A DNA stretch of 64,000 nt from an uncultured Clostridium sp. (lineage in GTDB: Bacteria; Bacillota; Clostridia; Lachnospirales; Lachnospiraceae). A program made the translations under genes and the position numbers. The notes below the pieces were generated by a model. It was given only the letters and a program-made list of their open reading frames with translations, had not been told where the DNA came from and did no database searches. The stretch covers positions 1 to 64,000 of the forward strand of contig URFM01000001.1 in NCBI GenBank assembly GCA_900547035.1. The letters run 5' to 3'. Shown here one piece after another: positions 23,253 to 32,229 of the stretch. Numbering within the stretch: position 1 is the first letter of the stretch; every line of letters begins with the position of its first letter.

Positions 23253-23289
23253 CTTTGTATACAAAGTCCAGTTACCGCCTGCCATTATA
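23253..23289 (-). promoter_or_regulatory. Extended -10 promoter and palindrome before the NlpC/P60 gene
   Basis: The minus strand has TGATATAAT (extended -10; ATTATA at 23284-23289) with only a weak -35. The 14-base perfect palindrome CTTTGTATACAAAG (23253-23266) lies in the 5' untranslated region and overlaps the AAAGGA ribosome site. It could be an operator or could block translation. Confidence 0.55.
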
Positions 23290-23385
23290 TCACATCCTAT
23301 CCGGAAAAAACAGAGAAAAACTCTTAAATAAATCATAATTTTCCTGCGCCGGTTCCGAATGGCGGCAGCTGTTACATTTAACCGG

Positions 23386-23414
23386 TTGACGCATATTCTG
23401 TAGTGAGCTATAAT
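23386..23414 (+). promoter_or_regulatory. Sigma-A promoter of glmS
   Basis: TTGACG (23386-23391) and TATAAT (23409-23414) are 17 bases apart. The transcript would start about 45 bases before the ribozyme cleavage site. Confidence 0.85.
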
Positions 23415-23459
23415 ATTCCCAATCTGTGGCATTGAGAGGAGGCACAGAATTCCAATAGC

Positions 23460-23640
23460 AAAGCTAAGCGCCATGCACCTTTTCGCAGGAGCGAAAGCGG
23501 TATTTGCCGCAGCGGAAAGGTTAACGAGGTGGAGAGAGAATCGAATATTCGGCGGATGCTCTCCCATGCCGTCCGGGCGTGTGATGCGCTGAAAAATATG
23601 CGGGCAACCGCAAAACAAAAGCAGTGCAGCCGGACATTTT
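23460..23640 (+). ncRNA. glmS ribozyme (glucosamine-6-phosphate-activated, self-cleaving)
   Basis: Family landmarks appear in order. The cleavage site AAGCGCC lies at 23466-23472, with cleavage expected between A23467 and G23468. GTTAACGAGGTGGAGAGAG starts near 23520. The nearly invariant ATCGAATATTCGGCGGATG follows at 23540-23558, then CTCTCCC, which pairs back to GGAGAGAG. It lies directly upstream of glmS, its only known location. GlcN6P binding triggers self-cleavage and mRNA decay, giving feedback on amino-sugar synthesis. Confidence 0.95.
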
Positions 23641-23678
23641 CCAAAAACGTATGCAAAAAGAAAGGATATCAATCAATC

Positions 23679-25505
23679 ATGTGTGGAATTATTGGATATA
23701 CAGGCCCCCTGGAAGCCAAGAGAATCCTTCTCGACGGTCTTGCAGGTCTGGAGTACCGCGGCTATGACAGCGCGGGAATCGCCTATTTTGACGAGCATTT
23801 TCAGATTAATCTCGTGAAAACCGTTGGCAAAGTAGCGGCTCTCCGTGAAAAGGTCGGGAAGATTTCAGATGTTTCCCACTGCGGCATCGGTCACACCCGC
23901 TGGGCCACTCACGGCGGCGTTACCTGCGAGAATGCCCATCCCCACCAGTATCATCAGGTTACCCTGATCCATAACGGAATCATCGAAAACTATCACCAGC
24001 TTACAAACGAATATCATCTGGAAGGCTCTTTAAAGTCCCAGACGGACAGCGAGGTGGCCGCCGGCGTTCTGGATTCTCTCTATACCGCATGCGGCAGAGA
24101 TCCCCTGGAAGCCATCCGGCAGTTTGAAGCCCGTCTGCAGGGCTCTTACGGCTTCTGTATCCTTTTCAATGACCGTCCTGGTGAAATCTATGCCCTGCGC
24201 AACGTAAGTCCTCTTGTGGCCTCCTACACGCCCTCAGGATCTATGATTGCCTCTGACCTGACTGCCCTCATCGCTTATACAAAATCTTATTTTGTAGTTC
24301 CGGAACACTGCATTGTCCGTCTGACCCCCTACAAAGTGCGTGTATACGACATGGATTTAAACCGGGTGGAGCCGGAGTTTCTGGAAGTAAACTGGAATAT
24401 CGATGCCGCCATGAAAAATGGATTTCCTCATTTTATGCTGAAGGAAATCCATGAGCAGCCGGAAGCTCTGAAAAACACCATTCTGCCCCGGATTACCAGG
24501 GGACTTCCCGACTTCTCCTCTGACGGGATTGACGACAGCCTTTTTTCCGGCTGCGACTCCATCCGGGTAGTCGCATGCGGAACCGCTATGCATGCGGGAA
24601 TGGTGGCCCGATCCCTGATGGAGCCTCTCCTGCGGATTCCCGTTACGGTATCGGTAGCTTCGGAATTTCGTTATGAGGAGCCTTTGATTCACGAGAAAAC
24701 CCTGACCCTTGTAATCTCCCAGTCCGGCGAAACCATTGATACTCTGGCTGCTCTCAGACTGGCAAAGTCCATGGGTTCCAAAACCCTGGCTATCGTCAAT
24801 GTAAAAGGATCCACAATCGCCCGGGAAAGCGACTATGTGCTCTACACCCATGCAGGCCCGGAAATCGCTGTTGCCAGCACAAAGGCTTACACCGTCCAGC
24901 TGGCCGCCCTTTATATGATCTGCTGCCGCATGGCCTATGTCCGCGGCATTTACAGCGAAATCCAGGCAGAAACCTTCTTAAAAGACCTTTTAGACGCAAT
25001 TCCTGCCATGGAAACCATGATTCGTCAAAAGGAGGAAATCCGTCGCCTGGTTACCCACCTGACCTGCAAACAGGATACCTTCTTTATCGGGCGTGGTATG
25101 GACTATGCTTTTTCTTTGGAGGGCGCTCTGAAATTGAAGGAAATTTCCTATATTCATGCAGAGGCCTATGCAGCCGGCGAACTGAAACACGGTACCATCG
25201 CCCTGATTACAAAGGATGTTCCGGTAATCGCCATTGCCACCCAGGAGAACGTCTTTTCCAAAATGCTCTCCAATGTACGCGAGGTAAAAGCCCGTGGAGC
25301 CTTTGTTATCCTTCTGACCAAGGAAAGCGCTGTGGCAGACAGTGAAATCGCCAACGTTCGTATTTCCATCCCGGATCTGGCCGATAAATTTACCGTATTT
25401 CCCATTGCCGCTGTGCTGCAGCTGATTGCCTACTACGCATCCGTAGGAAAAAATCTGGATGTGGACCAGCCCAGAAATCTGGCTAAATCGGTGACGGTAG
25501 AATAG
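23679..25505 (+). CDS. glmS: Glutamine--fructose-6-phosphate aminotransferase
   Basis: A 608-residue enzyme that makes glucosamine-6-phosphate from fructose-6-phosphate and glutamine, the first step of UDP-GlcNAc and wall synthesis. The mature N-terminus is MCGIIGYTG, with Cys2 the glutaminase nucleophile after Met removal. Two SIS domains follow, with SQSGETIDT in the first, and the protein ends PRNLAKSVTVE, the family signature. ATG 23679 is certain: a GTG-started longer frame to 23529 reads through the ribozyme. AAAGGA lies 12 bases upstream. Expression is controlled by the ribozyme. Confidence 0.98.
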   Translation: MCGIIGYTGPLEAKRILLDGLAGLEYRGYDSAGIAYFDEHFQINLVKTVGKVAALREKVGKISDVSHCGIGHTRWATHGGVTCENAHPHQYHQVTLIHNGIIENYHQLTNEYHLEGSLKSQTDSEVAAGVLDSLYTACGRDPLEAIRQFEARLQGSYGFCILFNDRPGEIYALRNVSPLVASYTPSGSMIASDLTALIAYTKSYFVVPEHCIVRLTPYKVRVYDMDLNRVEPEFLEVNWNIDAAMKNGFPHFMLKEIHEQPEALKNTILPRITRGLPDFSSDGIDDSLFSGCDSIRVVACGTAMHAGMVARSLMEPLLRIPVTVSVASEFRYEEPLIHEKTLTLVISQSGETIDTLAALRLAKSMGSKTLAIVNVKGSTIARESDYVLYTHAGPEIAVASTKAYTVQLAALYMICCRMAYVRGIYSEIQAETFLKDLLDAIPAMETMIRQKEEIRRLVTHLTCKQDTFFIGRGMDYAFSLEGALKLKEISYIHAEAYAAGELKHGTIALITKDVPVIAIATQENVFSKMLSNVREVKARGAFVILLTKESAVADSEIANVRISIPDLADKFTVFPIAAVLQLIAYYASVGKNLDVDQPRNLAKSVTVE

Positions 25506-25519
25506 GCGGCCGGCTTGCA

Positions 25520-25563
25520 AAAGGGGCGGGAGCAACTTTTTTCGCTGCTCCCGCCCCCTTCTC
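25520..25563. terminator. Bidirectional terminator after glmS
   Basis: A GC-rich stem of about 14 pairs (25520-25534 with 25546-25560, one bulged C) and a T-rich loop separate convergent glmS and the kinase-like gene. Confidence 0.8.
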
Positions 25564-25572
25564 CTTGAAGGC

Positions 25573-26211
25573 TTATTTATGACTCTTATATTTTTTCTTG
25601 ATTTCCGCAAATTGAAGGATGGCTTCCACCGCTCCATCGATTCCGACCGCACTGCTGTTCAAGCAAAGGTCATAGCTTCTGGGGTCACACCATTTCTTAT
25701 TGGAATAGTAATTATAATAACTGGAACGCTGTTTATCTGTCTTAATCATAACTTCTTTCGCCTTATCTGCTGTCAGATCATAATACTCCTGAACCCGCTT
25801 AATTTTATCCGCCTCATCTCCGCAGATAAAAACTGATACCATACCAGGATAATCGGCCAGCGCGTAATCGGCACATCGTCCTACGATAACACAGGAAGCT
25901 TCATCTGCCAGCTTCTTAATGGTATCGAACTGGGCTAAAAAGATTTTGTGATTAATGGGCATATCCGCATAGGTAGACCCGGTATATCCCATAGAGTAAG
26001 AATCCATCACCAGAGAATACAAAAAGCTGTTGGTCGGCCTTTCATCATGGCGCTGAAATAGTTCCTCGCAGAGACCGCTGTTTTTAGAGGCAATCGCCAG
26101 CAGCTCTTTATCATAGCACTTAATTCCCAAACGCTCCGCAACCTTCTCGCCGATCATTTTTCCGCCGCTGCCGCTCTGCCGCCCAATGGTAATAACCAGA
26201 TTTCCGCTCAT
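25573..26211 (-). CDS. Cytidylate kinase-like family protein
   Basis: A 212-residue P-loop protein of the cytidylate-kinase-like (AAA_26) family. The nucleotide loop is GRQSGSGGKMIG at residues 11-22. A second conserved patch, VIVGRCADYALADYP, lies near 115. The protein lacks the typical CMP-binding region of Cmk, and this family is widespread in gut Clostridia without a proven substrate. It may be a nucleoside or small-molecule kinase. It is monocistronic, with its own upstream AT-rich region. Confidence 0.88.
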   Translation of the reverse strand: MSGNLVITIGRQSGSGGKMIGEKVAERLGIKCYDKELLAIASKNSGLCEELFQRHDERPTNSFLYSLVMDSYSMGYTGSTYADMPINHKIFLAQFDTIKKLADEASCVIVGRCADYALADYPGMVSVFICGDEADKIKRVQEYYDLTADKAKEVMIKTDKQRSSYYNYYSNKKWCDPRSYDLCLNSSAVGIDGAVEAILQFAEIKKKYKSHK

Positions 26212-26333
26212 TCCACATACCCCTTTCTATAGTAAAACTTATAATATTTACCTATATTATAACGCAGGGGAGGGGAAAAGTATAGTAAAATTTCAACTAT
26301 TTTTATCATTGTCAGACGAATTATCAATTTTTG

Positions 26334-27248
26334 TCAAATTGGAAGAGTTTGAATGAGATGTTCAAAATAAGAGGGCAAAGGCGCCGTAAACTCCATATAT
26401 TCTCCTGTTCTGGGATGGATAAAGCCCAAAACTCCTGCATGGAGGGTCTGTCCCTCAAGACCCGGAACCGGACAGGAAGAAGGCCCGTAAACCCTGTCCC
26501 CAAGAAGGGGGTGGCGAATGCTGGCCATGTGGACCCGGATCTGATGGGTCCGCCCCGTTTCCAGACGGCATTCAATATAGGTATACCGGTCAAATCGCTT
26601 CAGCACCCGATAATGGGTCACTGCCGGTTTCCCGTTTTTATAATTGATGCTCATCTTCTTACGATCCACCGGATGACGCCCAATCGGCCCATCCACTACT
26701 CCCTCATCTTCTTTAACCTTTCCATGGACAATCGCCTGATACCTTCGCACAATGGAATGCTCCTTTAACTGAGCCGCAATGGAATTATGGGCGGCGTCAT
26801 TTTTGCACACAATCAGCACTCCTGTAGTATCCATATCAATTCGGTGAACAATCCCAGGCCGCATTACACCGTTGATTCCGGAGAGCTGGTCCCGGCAATG
26901 GTACATCAATCCGTTTACCAGGGTATGGCTGTAATGTCCCGCCGCCGGATGAACCACCATTCCTTTAGGCTTGTTAATCAGAATCACATCCTGATCCTCA
27001 TAGAGGATATCCAGGTCCATAGGCTCCGCCTGAATCTCCGGTTCCACCGCTTCCGGCGTCTCTACCACAATCCGGTCCCCTTCCTTCACGCCATAGCTGG
27101 ATTTTACCTGCTGGCCGTCAACCAGAATGTCTCCGTTTTTTAAAAGCTTCTGTATATAGGATCGGCTGAAAGAGGGGCAGACCCCGGACAGATACCGGTC
27201 AATACGGGTATCCTCCTCCTCCCAGGACACCAGAAATTCCTCCCTCAC
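26334..27248 (-). CDS. RluA/RluD-family 23S rRNA pseudouridine synthase
   Basis: A 304-residue enzyme. An S4 RNA-binding domain covers residues about 14-75 (RIDRYLSG...SYIQKLLKNGDILVDGQ). The catalytic motif is GIVHRIDMDTTGVL with the active-site Asp near residue 140, followed by GRTHQIRVHMA. Adjacency to lspA matches RluD and YlyB. It probably makes pseudouridines in helix 69 of 23S rRNA. The exact uridines are inferred from the family. Its start overlaps the lspA stop by four bases. Confidence 0.93.
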   Translation of the reverse strand: MREEFLVSWEEEDTRIDRYLSGVCPSFSRSYIQKLLKNGDILVDGQQVKSSYGVKEGDRIVVETPEAVEPEIQAEPMDLDILYEDQDVILINKPKGMVVHPAAGHYSHTLVNGLMYHCRDQLSGINGVMRPGIVHRIDMDTTGVLIVCKNDAAHNSIAAQLKEHSIVRRYQAIVHGKVKEDEGVVDGPIGRHPVDRKKMSINYKNGKPAVTHYRVLKRFDRYTYIECRLETGRTHQIRVHMASIRHPLLGDRVYGPSSCPVPGLEGQTLHAGVLGFIHPRTGEYMEFTAPLPSYFEHLIQTLPI

Positions 27249-27766
27249 TCCAGGTCCTCCTTTTTATTTTTCAGGGAAAAACAGGCCATCTCCTCCTCAC
27301 GGTAATAGAAGAAAATCAGCACTACCAGCAGGAATGCCCCAACAGTTACATAGCAGTCCGCCACATTAAATATAGGGAAATTAATCAGGTTAAAGTACAA
27401 AAAATCCACCACATATCCCTGGCTGACCCGGTCGATCATATTTCCGACAGCTCCGGAGGCCACTAAAAGGAGGGCAAACCACATTGGAAAAAAACGTTTC
27501 ACCGGTGGCATGTGCCAGACCATATAGGCGGCCGCCCCCAGAACCAGCAGCGTAATCAAAAAGAAAAAGAACTGCTTCCCCTGAAGAAGGCCAAAGGCTG
27601 CTCCCCTATTTTCCGAATAATGAAGCTGGAAAACCCCTTCCATCAGCACAACCGGCGTCTGATTCATAAGATAACGAACTGCCAGCGCCTTAGTCCACTG
27701 GTCCAGAGCCGTAAGCGCCGCCATACCGGCCAAAAACACAGCGCAAAATATCCCTTTTCCTCTCAT
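27245..27766 (-). CDS. lspA: Lipoprotein signal peptidase
   Basis: A 173-residue four-helix membrane aspartyl protease that cleaves diacylated prolipoproteins such as the DacA-like and LivJ lipoproteins in this window. Catalytic aspartates lie in GNMIDR and FNVADCYV, both conserved. The N-terminal ALDQWTK motif is also present. The C-terminus carries a charged tail. It overlaps aroB and the pseudouridine synthase by four bases at each end, so the three are translationally coupled. Confidence 0.97.
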   Translation of the reverse strand: MRGKGIFCAVFLAGMAALTALDQWTKALAVRYLMNQTPVVLMEGVFQLHYSENRGAAFGLLQGKQFFFFLITLLVLGAAAYMVWHMPPVKRFFPMWFALLLVASGAVGNMIDRVSQGYVVDFLYFNLINFPIFNVADCYVTVGAFLLVVLIFFYYREEEMACFSLKNKKEDLE

Positions 27767-28872
27767 CGTCTCTGCTCCTCTTCCATCTCCAGAACCGATT
27801 CAAGTCCTGCCTCCATCTCCTGGTCCGTAACTGTGCGGTCCACAAAGGCCTGACCAATCTGTTTCAGGAGGATAAATTTCACTACTCCGGCTTCCATCTT
27901 TTTATCCAGCTTGGTAGCGGCAATAACCTCCTCCCGTGAAAGCCCCGACACAGAGGCGGGAATCCCAAACTGTTCCATGGTACGTCGGATATCCTCTGCT
28001 TCCTCCTTAGAGATCAACCCCCGGTCTGCGCTGATTTCCGAGGCAGCTATAGCCCCTAAGCCTACGCAGTGGCCATGAAACATGGTAAAATCCTTCAATT
28101 TTTCAATAGCATGTCCCAGGGTGTGTCCAAAATTCAAAAGCGCCCGGTCTCCCTTTTCCGTTGGGTCTTTCTCCACTACCTCGCCTTTAATCTGATTGCT
28201 TACCAGCACCATAGTCTGGCAGATCTCCAAATCCCGGAGATTAATCTCTTTTTGATGTTCCTTCAGCCACCGATAGTACTCCCGGTTGCGAATTAACCCA
28301 TGTTTTATCACTTCTCCCATACCGGAAGAGAACTGTTCCGGCGGGAGAGTCCGCAGCGTTGCAAGATTGGTGTAAACCAAACGCGGCATATGGAAGGCTC
28401 CTACCATATTTTTATATGCGTCAAAATCAACACCCGTTTTACCGCCTATACTGGAATCCACCTGGGCCAGCAGAGTAGTTGGAATCTGAATAAAATCGAT
28501 TCCACGCAGATAAGTAGCGGCTGCAAAGCCGGTAAGATCTCCTACCACTCCGCCTCCCAAAGCCGCCAGAATATCCCGGCGTTCATAATGATTTAAAATC
28601 AGATGCTCGTACAGTTTTCGCACCGTATCCAGATTTTTCTGCTCCTCTCCCGCCGGAAAAACAAACTCCGTCACCAGACAGCCGCAGCCTTCTAAAAGCT
28701 GGCGAATCTCAGCCAGATATAAAGAGGCCACATTGGAATCCGTCACCACGCAGATCCTCCGGCCGGCCGCTCCCAGCCTTTCCATCTCCCTTGGCAGCCC
28801 CTTAAAGTCCCGGTCCATCACAATATCGTAAATTGCTCTCCCGTCCTTATGAACGGTCATTCTGTCTGCCAT
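27763..28872 (-). CDS. aroB: 3-dehydroquinate synthase
   Basis: A 369-residue NAD- and zinc-dependent enzyme that converts DAHP to 3-dehydroquinate in the shikimate pathway. The signature GGGVVGDLTGFAAATYLRGIDFIQIPTTLLAQVDSSIGGKTGVD is intact. Zinc ligands appear in GEVIKHG and in HTLGHAIE and HGHCVGLG. It sits in a minus-strand operon with lspA. No other aro gene is nearby. It starts 72 bases after sepF. Confidence 0.97.
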   Translation of the reverse strand: MADRMTVHKDGRAIYDIVMDRDFKGLPREMERLGAAGRRICVVTDSNVASLYLAEIRQLLEGCGCLVTEFVFPAGEEQKNLDTVRKLYEHLILNHYERRDILAALGGGVVGDLTGFAAATYLRGIDFIQIPTTLLAQVDSSIGGKTGVDFDAYKNMVGAFHMPRLVYTNLATLRTLPPEQFSSGMGEVIKHGLIRNREYYRWLKEHQKEINLRDLEICQTMVLVSNQIKGEVVEKDPTEKGDRALLNFGHTLGHAIEKLKDFTMFHGHCVGLGAIAASEISADRGLISKEEAEDIRRTMEQFGIPASVSGLSREEVIAATKLDKKMEAGVVKFILLKQIGQAFVDRTVTDQEMEAGLESVLEMEEEQRR

Positions 28873-28944
28873 ATTTCTTCCTCCTGTCCTCCAAAAAAAT
28901 AGGCAGACAAAGCTTGTCTGCCCCGCAAAAACATTTCTCCTTTG

Positions 28945-29451
28945 TTACAGCCGAATATTCAATCCGGAAATATTGCCAATGTTGCCTCCTGCCGCCAAAA
29001 TATCCTGGAAATCCCCGGACAGCTCCACCGAATCCGGCGTGGCGATAAAAATATAGTTGGAAATCTTCTGGAGATTTCCATTCATGGAATAGGTAGCGCC
29101 AGAGGTAAAATCAATAATCCGCTGGGCAATCTCCGTGTGGATTCCCTCCATATTCAGAACCACTGCCTTTCCTGCCAGCAAATAATCACAAATATCTCTG
29201 GAGTCTTCCATGGAAGTGGGACGAATCATCGTCACCTCCATACTGCGCCTCATCGGTACAACTTTAGAATTATTCCGGTTTAAAAATCTGGGCTTCGGCT
29301 CGGACTCTTCCTCGTCATCGTAATCTGCATTTCGTTTGGAAAACAATCCCTTCTTTGGTGCTTCCTCCTCGAAATCGTCATCCAGGTAGTAGTCGTCCTC
29401 ATCGTCGTTATTTAATCTCATGGTATCCATCAACTTGCCCAACAGACTCAT
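28945..29451 (-). CDS. sepF: Cell division protein SepF
   Basis: A 168-residue protein. The N-terminus (MSLLGKLMDTMRL) is an amphipathic membrane helix. A strongly acidic linker follows, with YYLDDDFEEE. The SepF core spans about 75-165, including RPTSMEDSRDICDYLLAGKAVVLNMEG and QRIIDFTSGATYSMNG. SepF links FtsZ to the membrane. Adjacent yggS is the usual neighbour. Confidence 0.96.
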   Translation of the reverse strand: MSLLGKLMDTMRLNNDDEDDYYLDDDFEEEAPKKGLFSKRNADYDDEEESEPKPRFLNRNNSKVVPMRRSMEVTMIRPTSMEDSRDICDYLLAGKAVVLNMEGIHTEIAQRIIDFTSGATYSMNGNLQKISNYIFIATPDSVELSGDFQDILAAGGNIGNISGLNIRL

Positions 29452-29506
29452 TTCACACTCTCCAATATCTTAATCTGGATTTACCGGGAAGACTGCTGCC
29501 TAGGTT

Positions 29507-30187
29507 CTATCTGGCCCCAAAAATACTGGTTCCAACCCGTACCATAGTCGCGCCCTCCTCAATGGCTACTTCAAAATCATTGCTCATACCCATTGACAGC
29601 ACATCCATAGTAACATTATCAATGTTTTTGGCAGCTATGTCAACAGAAAATTGATACAATTTTTGAAAAATTCCTCGATTTTCCTCAGGATTCTCTACAA
29701 AAGGAGCAATAGTCATCAGTCCTTTAATATGTACGCGGGAAAGCTTTGCAATCTGCCGGATAGCCTCTTCCGCATCTTCCAGGAAAAATCCAAATTTGCT
29801 CTCCTCCTTTGCGACATTGACCTCCAGCAGTATATCCGCCTCCAGACCTTTCTTTTCTGCCTCCATCTGAATCTGATGCGCCAGGCGCAGCGAATCCACG
29901 GAATGGATCAAAACTGCCTGTCCCAGTACCTGATGAACCTTGTTTCTTTGAAGGTGGCCAATCATATGCCAGCGAATATCCTGAGGAAGAGCCGGCTTTT
30001 TCTCCAAAATTTCCTGAACCTTATTTTCTCCAAAATCCCTTGCCCCGGCCTCATAAGCCTCCTGCACCATCTGGGCCGGTTTTGTTTTGCTCACGGCAAT
30101 CAGAGTCACCTCCCGGGGATTTCTTCCTGCCCGTCTGCAGGCAGCCTCTATCCGCTCTCTTACCTCTTTCAAATGTTCCTGAACCAT
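29507..30187 (-). CDS. yggS: YggS family pyridoxal 5'-phosphate homeostasis protein
   Basis: A 226-residue PLP-binding TIM-barrel protein. The Schiff-base lysine lies in AVSKTKP near residue 36. Other conserved parts are GENKVQE, WHMIGHLQRNK and MTIAPF, and the C-terminal GMSNDFEVAIEEGATMVRVGTSIFG. The family regulates PLP and amino-acid balance without a known catalytic reaction. It is upstream of sepF in the standard ylm-type order. Confidence 0.96.
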   Translation of the reverse strand: MVQEHLKEVRERIEAACRRAGRNPREVTLIAVSKTKPAQMVQEAYEAGARDFGENKVQEILEKKPALPQDIRWHMIGHLQRNKVHQVLGQAVLIHSVDSLRLAHQIQMEAEKKGLEADILLEVNVAKEESKFGFFLEDAEEAIRQIAKLSRVHIKGLMTIAPFVENPEENRGIFQKLYQFSVDIAAKNIDNVTMDVLSMGMSNDFEVAIEEGATMVRVGTSIFGAR

Positions 30188-30208
30188 TTTTATCCTTCCT
30201 TTCCGCTT

Positions 30209-31609
30209 TTACTGATACAAAATCTGTCCTTCCTGAACCATGGAAGCATCCAGTACAATATGGTCATAAACAGAAAGGCCGTAGGATGTTCCCTGTTTCA
30301 CTGTGTAGTATTCGTCATTGGAATCTAATATTTCAATCTGCTTGAAAACCGCATACCCCCGGTTAATATTGTACACCCCCTGAAGGGAGGCCGTCTGACC
30401 GATTTGGAAACGCTCCGTAGATTGGGGCTTAACTACGTAATCGCCATTTTTAAACTCTCCATTCTCTCCGGCATCCACATAATAATATCTTTCGTCCGAA
30501 TAATAAATATCTGCCGGCACGAAAACCACGGATGTTCCCTCTTCCGTATAGACCTCCTTATTAAATCCCTGATCGGAACTGTCTCCCCCCTGGGTGATAT
30601 AGTCTGCCGGAATCAGGAAAAAATTCTTATCCGTCACTGCGCTGATTGGAATCTTCAGTCCTGAAGTCTGATCCTCCACAATCTCGAAATCTACAAAACG
30701 ATCCCCAATAAATTGTTCCATATACTTGGTGAAGTCCAGTTTTCCGTAAGTTTTCCCATCTTTTCCGGTAATCGTAGAATATGCTCCGGAAGTTGTCAGG
30801 GATCCGTCTAAAAACCGAATCGTCAGGCTGGTCCTGTCCCGATAGCGTTCGATCTCTTCCTCTGATATTTGAAAAATCAAATTCCAGCTTTCTGAAGTCA
30901 CAATTTTATATATAGGAACTCCGCTGTCTACCATCTCACCTGACTGACGGATCGTCTTAGAATAGGAAGTCCTGTCAAAGCTCCCTTCTTCCACATCTGC
31001 GGCGGTCATTCCTTCATAGGAGTCAATTCCATAGGACACCACTCCGGATACGTCGGAGGTAATTTGTTGAAAACTAATCCCGGCTTCCGTTGCCAGCCGG
31101 TCCAGCTGATCCACGGTATCAAAACTGGCATACTCCATCACTGAATTTTCCAAATCATACCGCTGGTCATAAACAGAAGAAAATTCACTATCCTCGAAAG
31201 AAAGTACAAAAGAATCCAGCTGTTTTCTCAAATCTCTCAGATTTTCATCGGAAATCGGCTGTTCTTCCGTCTGTATCTCCTCCATCAGGTTTTTCAGTCC
31301 TCCGGTTTCATCCAGGGAATAAATTCTGGTACCCACAGAGGCCCGTTTTCCCTCTCTCAGATAAAAATTGACATAACCGGCACTGGTAGAATTTTTCACC
31401 TCTTCCTGGCGCAGGATCAGGCCCGTATGGGACTGATCGCTGACAATTCCGCCCTCTACCACCTCATAAAACTGAATCTTATCTTTGCTCAGATAAGCGG
31501 TAACACTGAATGCCAGGTAGACAAAAATAATGGCAAAAATAATAACCCCTACGTTGATGTTTAAGGGTTTTCTCATCTTCCGTACCTTGGGATTTCTCTT
31601 CTTCGCCAA
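30209..31609 (-). CDS. HlyD-like membrane-anchored periplasmic-adaptor-type protein
   Basis: A 466-residue protein with one N-terminal membrane segment (about residues 20-40), after a basic cytoplasmic start. The extracellular part has biotinyl-lipoyl-like beta patterns typical of HlyD-type adaptors, but no partner transporter lies nearby. The start is a TTG with a strong AAAGGAGGTGG 6 bases upstream; the longer frame would include this site. It lies 21 bases before yggS. Location in the sepF operon suggests an envelope or division role, not export. I do not recognise a specific family. Confidence 0.75.
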   Translation of the reverse strand: MAKKRNPKVRKMRKPLNINVGVIIFAIIFVYLAFSVTAYLSKDKIQFYEVVEGGIVSDQSHTGLILRQEEVKNSTSAGYVNFYLREGKRASVGTRIYSLDETGGLKNLMEEIQTEEQPISDENLRDLRKQLDSFVLSFEDSEFSSVYDQRYDLENSVMEYASFDTVDQLDRLATEAGISFQQITSDVSGVVSYGIDSYEGMTAADVEEGSFDRTSYSKTIRQSGEMVDSGVPIYKIVTSESWNLIFQISEEEIERYRDRTSLTIRFLDGSLTTSGAYSTITGKDGKTYGKLDFTKYMEQFIGDRFVDFEIVEDQTSGLKIPISAVTDKNFFLIPADYITQGGDSSDQGFNKEVYTEEGTSVVFVPADIYYSDERYYYVDAGENGEFKNGDYVVKPQSTERFQIGQTASLQGVYNINRGYAVFKQIEILDSNDEYYTVKQGTSYGLSVYDHIVLDASMVQEGQILYQ

Positions 31610-31684
31610 ATTTCCACCTCCTTTCCAGACATTCTCGGCACATACGAATCGTCTTTTCCGCCGGCAGCAACACATACAAAACAA

Positions 31685-31736
31685 CCTGCCGGCCCCGGCA
31701 ACTTCCTTTGCCACAGTCCGGCAGGCAGCCTTACAT
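31685..31736 (-). terminator. Hairpin between the P-loop gene and the HlyD-like gene
   Basis: Arms CCTGCCGG and CCGGCAGG (31685-31692, 31718-31725) flank 25 bases. On the minus strand the stem is followed by GTTGTTTTG, a weak T-rich tract. It is a possible terminator or attenuator. Confidence 0.45.
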
Positions 31737-31752
31737 ACCTGTCATATATTTC

Positions 31753-32172
31753 CTACAATGAGATAATCACATCGCCCTTGGCGCAGTCCGGCAGTTCGTC
31801 TGCATCCATTGAGATGCTGATCACAAAGTTGACGTGATGCTTCTCACCCATTTCTTTCAAAGCCATATAAGTTTGAGATATATCCTCGCCGTCCAGGCAG
31901 GCTAACTTAAGGAAACTGTCGAGATACATGGTTTCCAGGTCGTGATCCTGAGAAATAATACCACTGATAAAACCTAAAAATCCTTCACTGCTGGTAACGT
32001 GAAATTCATTTACATTGATCAAACGGATTCGATTGTTTAATTCATACATATGCTGAGCGCTCTTATCCAGATAAACCACCGTTCCATGGGCACCTTTGAT
32101 AGCTGCGTTCGCCATATCCAGCAGATGTTTCGTCTTGCCTTTACCCCTTTTTCCTGCAATTACCTGAACCAT
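31753..32172 (-). CDS. Small P-loop ATPase-like protein
   Basis: A 139-residue protein with the Walker A motif GKRGKGKT at residues 7-14. A hydrophobic strand with a downstream Asp (VVYLDKSAQ), and another ending ETMYLDSFLKLA, could be Walker B-like. The second half, VNFVISISMDADELPD, fits a RecA-like beta strand. It is too short for a full PilT, although similar proteins are often labelled that way. Function is unknown. It has its own promoter at 32230 and stands 143 bases before the HlyD-like gene. Confidence 0.75.
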   Translation of the reverse strand: MVQVIAGKRGKGKTKHLLDMANAAIKGAHGTVVYLDKSAQHMYELNNRIRLINVNEFHVTSSEGFLGFISGIISQDHDLETMYLDSFLKLACLDGEDISQTYMALKEMGEKHHVNFVISISMDADELPDCAKGDVIISL

Positions 32173-32229
32173 ATTGATCTCCTCCTTGAGTTATATATGT
32201 TGTATAAAAAATCAATTAAGATTACTCTA

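Noticed and set aside
23247..23672. Minus-strand 141-residue frame over the glmS leader
   Set aside because: It covers the glmS ribozyme and the promoter on the other strand; composition is not protein-like.
31753..32172. PilT twitching-motility ATPase
   Set aside because: At 139 residues it lacks the PilT Walker B, Asp and His boxes; only the P-loop matches.
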